NCBI GenBank assembly: GCA_003342815.1 | Contig: PTEX01000474.1 | Span: forward strand, 124,001 to 188,000 | Direction: 5' to 3' | DNA from: Eudromia elegans | Taxonomy: Eukaryota; Chordata; Aves; Tinamiformes; Tinamidae | Length of the DNA stretch: 64,000 nt | Part shown: positions 1 to 8,010 of the stretch, piece after piece | Layout of the letters: each line of letters begins with the position of its first letter | Position numbering within the stretch: the stretch's first letter is position 1 | Program-made: the position numbers and the translations under genes | The notes under the pieces: generated by a model | Told to the model about the DNA's origin: nothing | Databases searched by the model: none | The model's input: the letters and a program-made list of their open reading frames with translations, nothing else

Positions 1-167
1 CGCCAGGCGGGCCCGGGGCCGCGCCGGACCCGGCCGCCTCAGAGCGCACGGCGGCCGCTCCGCAGACGCTCCCGTGGGGAGCCCGCCCGCTCTGCCCTGT
101 CGCGGCGGGAGCTCGCGGGGCCGGCAGGGCGCTCCCCGCCGCCGCCGTCCCGGCCCCGGGCGCTCAC

Positions 168-238
168 AGCGGGCGGATGAGCAGCTGGTCGCTCTCCTCC
201 GCCGGGATGAGCGCCTCGGCCTTGCGCTTCACCGACAT
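168..238 (-). CDS. CPSF3: CPSF3 (CPSF-73) first coding exon, partial gene
   Basis: On the minus strand an ATG at 238-236 opens a reading frame that runs through IPAEESDQLLIRPL, which matches the N-terminus of CPSF3 as I know it. The exon ends at 168 (CCGCT) before the donor GTGAGC. It holds 23 codons plus two bases of the next, which would complete Leu with a G from exon 2. CPSF3 is the metallo-beta-lactamase/beta-CASP endonuclease of the cleavage and polyadenylation complex in the nucleus. Its catalytic histidines lie in later exons, off the left edge. The bird start reads MSVKRKAEALIPAEES, whereas the human protein as I recall begins MSAIPAEES, so a short basic segment (KRKAEAL) is extra here. 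The gene diverges from ITGB1BP1 across a 406 bp start-to-start gap. Identity is firm; the start codon is the only in-frame ATG near the conserved segment. Confidence 0.93.
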
Positions 239-333
239 GGCGCTGGGGAACGCGGCGCCGCCAGCGGCCTCCTGTCCCTTGCCGGCACCCGTCCCTCTTC
301 CCCCTGCGCGACCGCCCTTCCGCTCCGCGCAGC

Positions 334-347
334 CCGGAAGCGGAAGC
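334..347 (+). promoter_or_regulatory. tandem ETS/GABP-type binding cores
   Basis: CCGGAAG at 334-340 is followed directly by CGGAAGC at 341-347. Adjacent GGAA cores are the classic binding arrangement for GABP, a common factor at housekeeping bidirectional promoters. They lie between the two divergent start codons. Occupancy is inferred, not shown. Confidence 0.5.
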
Positions 348-644
348 GGCTCGGGGAGGCCGTTGGAGAAGCCGCGTAGCGGGGCTGCCTGTGCCCCTCA
401 CAGAGCATTTAAAACCTGGTGTAAAACCCAATGCTTTTAACGGGGCCCAGCGTTCGGCCCTAACGGTGTGTTCAGAGCTGAGCTGAGCTTCGGATGCTCC
501 CAGAGCCGCCGGGTTGCAAGTTTGGGGGTTTCCCCGCTCTTCGTCGCCCTAGGTGCTCGTCGGGAGGTCCCTTGTCGGTGACACGGCAGGTTTAAGGGGC
601 GTTTTCCCTCCCTAGAGAGCCCTCCGTGGCCTCGCTATGAGAAG

Positions 645-716
645 ATGTTTAGGAAAGGGAAGAAGCGGCACAGCAGCAGCAGCTCGCAAAGCAGCGAGGT
701 CAGCACGAAGAGCAAG
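645..716 (+). CDS. ITGB1BP1: ITGB1BP1 coding exon 1
   Basis: Encodes residues 1-24, MFRKGKKRH followed by a Ser-rich stretch and STKSK. It ends at AAG before donor GTAAGC, phase 0. A polypyrimidine tract and CCTAG at 603-615 look like an acceptor, so the exon probably begins at 616, with a non-coding 5' exon upstream in the CpG island. The ATG has A at -3 but T at +4. Another ATG lies 8 nt upstream in a different frame. Confidence 0.95.
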
Positions 717-3700
717 GTAAGCGGCGTGGGCCCGGCTGCGGGGAGCGCCCCGCCTCGCCTCGTTCCGCCATGGGGCTTCAGCCGAGCCCCTGGATTGTGA
801 GGAGGGTCGCGAGCACACGAGAGCGCCCAGCAGCAGCGGGAAGGTTTGCAGGAAAGAGTAGTGCAGGTGCTTAGTATTAAATATTACCCTTGCTAAAATG
901 CCTTTCAGTTATTTAAAGCTGGTTAAAGAAACAGCTTTTTAACTGGTTGCTCATTAAAGTAAAACTTAAAGCTGGCTTATTGGCCTTAAAGCTGTTTGTT
1001 TATTTATTTAGTTATTTTCCTAAAAAAAATTCTTCATTTTTAATTGTTTCTGTTTGATGAGTTCTGAGCTATGGGCTAAATAGTCTGGATGTGCTGAGGG
1101 GCTACTTTACTTCTGTGGCACTGCAGTAGGACAAGTTATTTCAGGTGTGACAAGTGGGTGTTTGTTAATTTCCCTGAGGTTAAGATGCAGCATGGAAAGG
1201 TCTGTGTGTAACTTAAGGCTCTTTTTTCTTTTGCATCTACTTTTTTCTTTTCTTTTTTTTTTTTTTTTTAATCAGAATATTTATGGATTTCTCAAGGGTT
1301 CCTGCAGAATTCATATTAAATCTAGGTTACAATGAGGCAAAAAGATGAATTTTAAAAAAGCATCTTCCCCCCCCCCCCCCCAATACTTTTTAAATAGTTC
1401 AAAAACATAAGTATTTATTTGTGTATTTTTTAAAAACTATTGAGAAAGGGCAACTAAAAGTGAATTGTTAATAGTTCTTGGTTCTTAGTAACTTTCTGTT
1501 ACACTGGGTGGTATGCTTTTTTGTTTTGTTCTTTCTTTAGTCTGTAGATTCCAGTCTTGGGGGCCTTTCCAGATCTAGTACTGTGGCTAGTCTAGACACC
1601 GACTCCACTAAAAGCTCAGGTATGTGACCAGAGTTTGGGTAGTTTCAGCAACATTATTCTTACACATGTTCCTATAAAAGAGCAGAAAATTGAAAAAGTT
1701 GCATTATGTATTTTTAACAATTGCAAATCAGCCTGTGAGGTCATTAGTAGTACTTTGCAGGACATTAAATACATGCACAGTCAACAAAGCGTATATTTTT
1801 TCCAATATAAAGTCTCTAAGCAAGAAAAAATGAATTAGTTTTGTTTCTAGCTTGTCACAGAGCATAAAGTTGCTACAAATTTTTGGAAGCTCTGTTGCTT
1901 TCATGAACTGAGTTTTGCCCGTAGATCTGGCAAGTGAAATAAGAGTTGATTTTTACTTAGTCTCACTCACTGATCACAGTGTTGCATGTTGAACCAAACT
2001 TTTAAAATAAACTTTAGCAAAGTAGAATCAGCCTTTGAATTCATATGAAATGATTCCTTTCCTAAGGGTTGTTCTGGCTGCATAATAAAAAATCAACTCC
2101 TGAGAATCCCTTAAAGGGAAGAGTTATATTATTAATTCTTGTATACTTTATATATAATAATATGTATAGGAAAGATATAATAAATTATATTTATAGAAGT
2201 CAAAAAAAGTTGCATGGAACTTGACGTGCTTGTTCTGCTAACACAAAAGAATAGAACATCTGTTTTATTTTGTTGCAGGTCAAAGCAATAGCAATTCTGA
2301 TACATGCGCAGAATTCAGAGTTAAATATGTGGGTGCCATTGAAAAATTGAAATATGATGAGAGCAAAAATCTAGAAGGGCCTTTGGACTTGATTAATTAC
2401 ATAGATGTTGCACAGGTAAGCACATTATAAATATCAATACCAGCAATGTCAGAGCATCTTAAGCTGAATTCTATTTCTTTTTGTCAATTTTAGACTTAAT
2501 AGAATAAAATACCTTACTGAAAAAAATTTAATTTTGATGTTGAAAGCTGTCATACTTGCTTGCATCCTAGTGTTCTGTCTAGAGCAGCTGGAGGCAATGC
2601 AGAAGCAGGCAGAGAATTAAGACCCTTTTCCTGGGTCACTACTGAATGACTGTCCTAAGCTTTCCTACCGAGGAAAATTGAGTTTTCACTTAAAACCACT
2701 TATGAACTTGTGTCCAAGGAACTTGAATAATAACTTGGGTTGTCGTGCCAAGTTGTGTTAGATTTAGTACAAAAATAATACATAAATTCTGGTTAGGTAG
2801 CTGATTTCTTGTGCCTCTTAGAGCACAGAACATCTGTCTTTGAGCACCAAGACACTTACTGTCTGAAATATGTACATTAGTGCTGCTAGTGTTGAACATC
2901 CTGCTCATCGGAGCTGTCTGCAACATCTCAGTGGAACAGGGGCCACAGAGATTCTAATTTGCTTTCTGGAAGTGTGTAGTGTTTCATGTAAGGTAAAGAG
3001 ATTTGACAAGTGCAGGAGTGGGAGCCCCCACGCAGTAAGATGTGGCCAGAAATAGTGATGTTGGTGATCCTCCGGAAGGAGGTGCACTTGAGCATGTTTT
3101 CAACTATGTATCTCCATTATTTGTCCTCCTCTTTGTGCACTAAAGGCTTTTGTTTGTTTCCCTCCAAAGCAAGATGGAAAGTTACCTTTTGTTCCAGGTG
3201 AAGAGGAGTTTATTATGGGAGTTTCCAAATACGGCATAAAAGTTTCAACATCTGATCAATATGTAAGTGATTCCAAACAAAATGTTTGGGGAGGGCAGAA
3301 CTGAAGGGTTTTCATTTCTCTGATGGTTAAATATGTGTGACCAGTATGTCACTCTGGCTTTTGGGAAAAGTAAGGAAATTATAACAGGCTCTTACAGCAG
3401 CACTGCCACAGTTCCTGTCTTCTTAAAGCTGACTCTACCTTCTTTGGTGGATTTATTGAAGAATGCATGACAAGAATCCATGCCTTTTTTAATATGAATA
3501 GAGTGCCAGGCAAAAGCAAGATACGTCTCTGTACTCTTGTCTAATCTTCTCTCTATGGTTGCTGTGCTTTCCTCGCAGCTTGGCTGTGATGGGCCGGCCC
3601 AGGAATTTTTAGCCTTTTCTGAGTGTATGATTCAGTTCTCCTGAGGTAATTGTAGAGAGGGTGAGGGGGGAAAAAAGAGGAAGGATTTTTCAAATGTGCT

Positions 3701-6700
3701 TGAGTTGTCTTCCTTTCGGGAGTCATCCTTGAGCTCCTAAGCCAAGACTGTAGGTTCTCTCTAGCATTAAAGCACTGCGTTTCCATTTTATCTTTCAAGC
3801 CTCTTCTTTAATGTGTGTGTGTATTTCCTATACATAGTTCATTTTCCTGTAGCACACATCAAATAGCTCCTCTGCTAAAAATAAAACCCTGTCCCTTCCT
3901 GAGGGCCCGTCAGCTGCCTTTGTAGAGCTCTAGGCAGCAGTCATGTGGCTTCCCTCCGGTTGCCCTCGGAGCCCCAGATGCCAGAAATACTTGGCCTTGC
4001 CAAGGCGTGACCCACCAGCCAAGGCTGGGGACCTGTGAGGCCAGTGAACAGCTCTGATCAACAGCTGAATGTGCTGAAGAGAGCCAGAAAGTTCCCTTTG
4101 GTCCCTTCAGAAAATGAAACACTTGTTTCTAATGCCTGAGAGGAAATGGAGTATTTGTTATTCAAACTTCTAAATCCTTCGGGTTTTTTCTTGCTGTCCT
4201 GAATTCTTAATTCTCATTGAGAGTGTAGGTTATAGTATTTAAATTCTTACGAGCTTTGGCAAAAGGAAAATAGATAATTTTAAGTCTTTTATTCATCTCT
4301 CCTCTGGCTTCAAGCTGATAAAGCTTCCTGTGATTCAGCTAGGTTGCACTAGCTTTTTTTATTGTACTGCATTCCATATTCATAATTCTAGCTTTTTTTT
4401 GCATCTATGTTGCTGGTGATGTTCAGTTTGTGCCTTAACATGTTACCTTATCTCTGTCACAGTTATCCTACATGAAAGGTTATTTTTCCCCTGTAATTAG
4501 ACAAAGAATTTAGTCTCCTGTGCCTCAGAGGGAAAGATGACTAACAGAGTTCAGCGAGTTGCAGGTATCTTTGTAGATGAACAGGCTACACAGAACTTCA
4601 GATGCTAAAAAGAGAATTGACTGAAGGATACAAAAATTTTTAAATGGATTTAAGTCAATACTTCAGATTTTATTAGTAACTGAAATACTTAGATATGTAA
4701 CTCACTGCCACCTTTGCATTGTGGGTGGGAGCCATCACAACAAACCAAAATCACAGAAGTGTTTATAGGAGCAACACTTAAGCTTTGGCCTTGTTCTCAT
4801 TCTGCTTCTATGTATTCGTACCATTTATATGCATACAAACATATATTCATGGCACAGTTTGTCCATTGCCACCTTGTTTCTCAGCTGCAGAATCCCCTCA
4901 TGCCCAAATCCTAGGAGGAGGGGAGGAAATGGATGTACAGGGGCACTGTGCACCTTAAACGACTCTGGTTACCTGTGAGTAGCCTCCCTCTTGTTGCAGC
5001 TCGTGTGTTCATTAGCACAGCAGTGAGTCTCAGGCAGCAGCCTGTAAAAGTTAATGGAATTCCAAGGCAAGCCTTGGAATCTGACAGGGGTGGGAATTAT
5101 ACAGGTGAATAAATCAGTAGGACAGGATGCCTTGAGAAGGCAGCTTGCTAAAGTGGGTTTGCAAAACCATTTTGAGCTAATGTGTGCCAGTTCTTTCCAA
5201 ATGTTCATGACCAGAGCTGGAATGGTGGCATGATGTGCTGGGAATGCCTTTTAGGCACAGCTTTAAGTGCGGGATGCATTAGAGCAAAAATGTACACTTA
5301 GAAAACTCTTCTTGATGGTGCTGCATGCAGGATCCCTTCTCAGCACACAAAAATGAGGCATTGTGCGGCACGGGAGCCAGGCATCCTCCAGCTACCAAGG
5401 CAGGTGTTGGAAGTGAAATCTTGCACGTTCTGCTGTAGAAACAGCCTGTGCAGGAAGAAGCAGGAGTGTCCTGGAGAGGAGAGAGCAGGAGAAAGGTGGC
5501 CCTGACACTTGCCCTGCTGTGGAATTTTCTCTCAGTTGTTATCAAGGTGGAAAAGAAGGGGATCACATTTACACTACTTGGCTATCATAGTGCCCTTAAT
5601 TCTTTCTATCTAGATGGATATCTAGAAATCTATCTAGACTTCTCTGTGTGCATCGTGGCAGCCAGAGCTGAAAGCTGCTTATCCTCTGGAGAAGGGTTAA
5701 TGCCTGTCAGTCTTTCTGGCTGTAAGATAGTTAGATTTGACTCTTTGGTGTTTTACTAGTGCAGATGCAGCCCTTGTGGTGGGCAGGTCTGGGGGAGCTG
5801 GGGCTGCTGAAGGGGAGCGGGGTTTAGTGGCAGTGGAGTCAGGTGCTCGTGCTTTGGCTGCTGCTGAGGAGAGGGACCTGGGCAAGCTGGGGCTGCTGCA
5901 GCATGGGTGCCCACAGGGAGCCCTCTGGGCTGGGTGTCCTTCTCAGCCCAGGAGTGACCAAAACACTGGATTTGGCTCTCATCCACGTGAAGTCATGGCT
6001 GGCTGGTGTGGGGGAGTGCAGACAATGAAGGGATAGGCTGCAGGGACAGCAAGGAGCCTCCAGAATGACAGGGAGACTTGTTCAGGAGTGAGCAGAGGAG
6101 TGTGCAGATCCTAAGAGGGGGAAAAAAAGGGGGGGAAAAAAAACACAATACAAGCCTGCAAAAACCCCAGTTAGGGAGGGAACAAGGCGTGAGGCGCTTC
6201 CTTGAAAAGCAGATGGTATCAGGCAGGTTAAACACAGAAGGTGAGTGGGAGTAGGTGGGGAACTCTGTGTCCTTAGGAATATAGTCAGCCTTTGAACTTT
6301 AAAAATCAAAGCTGAAATTACAACTAAACTTTTTAAAAAAAAAAGTCTTAGATGAATTTCCAATTAAAAGTTGTATTTCTAATTTTAGCAAAGATTGCTT
6401 TTTTTCCCTATAGAAATCTGCAGTATCCACAGTATCCTTTTTAAGAGACTGGCCTCGACGTGGTTGGAACCTGAGCGGGGTGCTGTGCGGGGGCAGAGTA
6501 ACGTTTCTTGCGCCTGCTTCCAGGACGTGCTGCACCGACACGCGCTGTACCTGATTGTGCGCATGGTCTGCTACGATGACGGGCTGGGCGCGGGAAAAAG
6601 CCTGCTGGCCTTGAAGACAACAGACGTGGCCTCGGAAGAGTGCAGCCTCTGGCTCTACCAGTGCAATAGCTTGGTAAGAGTTGAGGTCTACAGTGCTTAA

Positions 6701-7368
6701 TTTAGCTTAGATACTTCCATCTTCAAGAGGGCCTTGGGCTTTTATGCTGCTTCTTGCCAGAAGGGGGATCAGGTGGGTGGGATGAAGCATGAACAGGCCT
6801 GAGAGAGCTTTTTGCACCCTGAAGTCTGCTAAGGACAGTTCTACCTTTGTATTTTCAAAGACAAAAACACAGTAAGAGAGGACAGAAGGGGGAGGGATTA
6901 ATTAGTGAATGTGTCCTCTATTCCTGGAGTTTTTGTAAGCTGAGGAAGTGCTCTCCTCTTAAAGCAGGAGAATTGACTGTCATGATCCTATAGCAGGACA
7001 GCTACACTTAGCAGCACCAGGAAACACAGGAATCTGGCTTTCTGAAGGCAGTTCCTGAAGCAGCCACCTGCTCTGATGAAAGCCAAAACTCAGCCCTGAG
7101 AGAGAGTTCTTTAAAACAGCTTCCACCATGTCACTGCAGAGCACAGAACTACAATTAAATCTCGCTTGTGCTATTCCACACTGCACCTCTCTGCCCAAAG
7201 AGCGATAATGATCCCATTTTGCTTTAAATGACTTTTGAGAGATGGAAAAGTTCTCCAGAAAGTGTTAATGTGGGTGTTGCTGTTTCTTTGATTCAGGAAC
7301 AGGCACAAGCTATTTGCAAGGTGTTATCTACTGCCTTTGATTCAGTTTTAATGTCAGAGAAGTCCTGA
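645..7368 (+). CDS. ITGB1BP1: ITGB1BP1 (ICAP1), complete coding sequence in six exons
   Basis: The coding join is 645-716, 1541-1619, 2279-2415, 3170-3262, 6524-6673 and 7297-7368. It totals 603 nt, or 200 residues plus TGA, matching the mammalian length. All introns are GT-AG and all phases close. The protein binds the NPxY-containing tail of beta-1 integrin, competes with talin, and also partners KRIT1. It works at the plasma membrane and in the nucleus. The N-terminus (MFRKGKKRH then a Ser run) has the basic KKR cluster at residues 6-8 used for nuclear import and KRIT1 contact. Thr38 in [10 protein letters not shown] corresponds to the CaMKII site that regulates ICAP1. The PTB domain runs from about residue 58 to the end, with KYVGAIEKL as strand 1 and a C-terminal helix in exon 6. 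It shares the CpG island with CPSF3 and converges on ASAP2. Confidence 0.97.
717..1540 (+). other. ITGB1BP1 intron 1
   Basis: The first ~110 bases continue the CpG island, then composition turns AT-rich. It contains a 17-T run at 1253-1269 and a 15-C run at 1367-1381. No coding exon is seen. Confidence 0.85.
1541..1619 (+). CDS. ITGB1BP1: ITGB1BP1 coding exon 2
   Basis: Acceptor TTTCTTTAG, donor GTATGT. Encodes residues 25-50 ([20 protein letters not shown] and on to KSS) plus the first base of Gly51. This is the Ser/Thr-rich regulatory segment carrying Thr38. Confidence 0.96.
1620..3169 (+). other. ITGB1BP1 introns 2 and 3 (flanking exon 3 at 2279-2415)
   Basis: Introns 1620-2278 and 2416-3169 are AT-rich unique sequence. 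I see no repeat or conserved element in them. Confidence 0.8.
2279..2415 (+). CDS. ITGB1BP1: ITGB1BP1 coding exon 3
   Basis: Acceptor TTGTTGCAG, donor GTAAGC. It begins with the last two bases of Gly51 and encodes [12 protein letters not shown], the PTB strand [11 protein letters not shown], and [14 protein letters not shown], ending in phase 0. Confidence 0.96.
3170..3262 (+). CDS. ITGB1BP1: ITGB1BP1 coding exon 4
   Basis: Acceptor CCTCCAAAG, donor GTAAGT. There are 31 codons from [14 protein letters not shown] to VSTSDQY, the PTB segment with the conserved [12 protein letters not shown] strands. The exon is phase 0 at both ends, so it is frame-neutral if skipped. Confidence 0.96.
3263..6523 (+). 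other. ITGB1BP1 intron 4
   Basis: This is the largest intron of the gene. It holds a GC-richer stretch of repeated GGGGCTGCTG-like words at about 5760-5900, a pure purine tract at 6113-6143, and a rise in CpG just before exon 5 (about 6450-6523). No coding exon is recognised. Confidence 0.8.
6113..6143 (+). repeat. homopurine mirror tract
   Basis: Thirty-one purines without interruption, in the order AAGA, five G, seven A, seven G, eight A. The A7-G7-A8 core is mirror-symmetric, which is the sequence requirement for intramolecular triplex (H-DNA). Confidence 0.7.
6524..6673 (+). CDS. ITGB1BP1: ITGB1BP1 coding exon 5
   Basis: Acceptor TGCTTCCAG, donor GTAAGA. There are 50 codons from [14 protein letters not shown] through [15 protein letters not shown] to LYQCNSL, the core PTB strands that bind the integrin tail. 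Base composition is much richer in CpG than the other coding exons of this gene downstream of the promoter. It is phase 0 at both ends. Confidence 0.96.
6674..7296 (+). other. ITGB1BP1 intron 5
   Basis: 623 bases of unique sequence, GC content moderate. No repeat or extra exon seen. Confidence 0.8.
7297..7368 (+). CDS. ITGB1BP1: ITGB1BP1 coding exon 6 with stop
   Basis: Acceptor TTTGATTCAG. Encodes [16 protein letters not shown] and on to SEKS, then TGA at 7366-7368. This is the C-terminal alpha helix that closes the PTB fold. The human protein, as I recall, ends SEKP. Confidence 0.96.
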   Translation, partial: EQAQAICKVLSTAFDSVLMSEKS

Positions 7369-7630
7369 CATGCTGCAGCACACATGGCCTCTGTGCGAGG
7401 AGGAAAGAAGGCTCCCTGCTGAGACTCCCACAGCCTCAAACAGCCAGAGCGGGCCCAGGACACGGTACATTGCCATCTCCCAAACATGACTTGAAGAAAT
7501 CATCATTCCACCTCCAGGTTCCAGGTCAATATGGAGTTTTGTATTTAAACAGGGATGCTTTTTACAAAGTCATTTTGTATATTAATGTCAATACTGTAGA
7601 AATGTAAAATAAAAGTGACACTTGCTTCTA
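7369..7630 (+). other. ITGB1BP1: ITGB1BP1 3' UTR, short form
   Basis: From the TGA to about 17 nt beyond the AATAAA at 7608-7613. The exact cleavage site is inferred. A longer form using AATAAA 7845-7850 is possible. Confidence 0.7.
7608..7613 (+). terminator. polyadenylation signal, ITGB1BP1 proximal
   Basis: Canonical AATAAA 240 nt after the stop codon, followed by a T/G-rich stretch (TTATTGTCTG at 7634-7643) suited to CstF binding. Confidence 0.75.
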
Positions 7631-7844
7631 ACTTATTGTCTGTAAAATAATTTGTTTATGGAGATTTCAGTTCTAAGCCCAGGGTTAACAAGTAGTGAGT
7701 TGAACCTTTACACCTTCATTTAATCTTAAGAGTCTTGCTGTCTACGCAACTTCTGTATTCAGATCAAAACCCCCAAGGCAGGTAGTGGTGCTGCTTGTTC
7801 TTGGTCATCCTTTTACACACTGGAAAGAACAATGTTGCCTGAAC

Positions 7845-7850
7845 AATAAA
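7845..7850 (+). terminator. polyadenylation signal, ITGB1BP1 distal candidate
   Basis: A second canonical AATAAA on the plus strand, 477 nt past the stop. Cleavage here would fall at about 7865-7875, touching the predicted end of ASAP2 on the other strand. Confidence 0.45.
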
Positions 7851-7887
7851 AAGTTAGAGAAATAGCCAAGATGATTTTAAAAGTAGT

Positions 7888-7893
7888 TTTATT
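7888..7893 (-). terminator. polyadenylation signal, ASAP2 distal
   Basis: TTTATT on the plus strand, that is AATAAA on the minus strand, is the last such signal downstream of the ASAP2 stop. It implies cleavage near 7865-7875 and a 3' UTR of about 2.5 kb. Other minus-strand AATAAA copies at 7928-7933, 8261-8266 and 8265-8270 could give slightly shorter ends. Confidence 0.6.
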
Positions 7894-8002
7894 TTTCCAG
7901 CCATTTGACTGGTTAGCAAGAGTAAAATTTATTAATCATGCTCTAATTATAAATCACTGCATCCAGGACATTGAAAATAAGAGTTGATTTTAGGTTATAC
8001 AA

Positions 8003-8010
8003 TATATACA
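8003..8010 (-). promoter_or_regulatory. Pumilio-type RNA motif in ASAP2 3' UTR
   Basis: TGTATATA in mRNA sense fits the UGUANAUA consensus. It is a single 8-base match in AT-rich sequence, so chance occurrence is quite possible. Confidence 0.3.

Larger units (their letters stand above)
1..830. promoter_or_regulatory. CpG island, bidirectional promoter CPSF3 / ITGB1BP1
   Basis: The first ~830 bases are very GC-rich with frequent CpG, in contrast to the AT-rich sequence that follows. The island contains the divergent starts of CPSF3 (minus, ATG at 238) and ITGB1BP1 (plus, ATG at 645), so one island probably drives both. Two tandem ETS/GABP-type cores sit at 334-347 (CCGGAAG then CGGAAGC), with a third in the opposite direction at 318-323 (CTTCCG). 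No convincing TATA box positions a start; TTTAAAA near 407-414 is weak. Transcription start sites are not visible from sequence alone. Confidence 0.85.
637..1547 (+). other. overlapping upstream ORF across ITGB1BP1 exons 1-2
   Basis: An ATG at 637-639 lies 8 nt before the ITGB1BP1 start, in the +2 frame. Read through the spliced transcript (637-716 joined to 1541-1547) it encodes 28 residues, very rich in Arg, Lys and Ala, and ends at TAG 1545-1547. Its context has G at -3 and A at +4. No function as a peptide is claimed; if transcripts include position 637 it could reduce translation of the main frame. Confidence 0.45.

Noticed and set aside
39..431. 130-codon minus-strand frame and 101- and 87-codon plus-strand frames over the promoter
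   Set aside because: GC-rich islands rarely contain stops. The real CPSF3 exon uses a different minus-strand frame, with a conserved peptide and donor.
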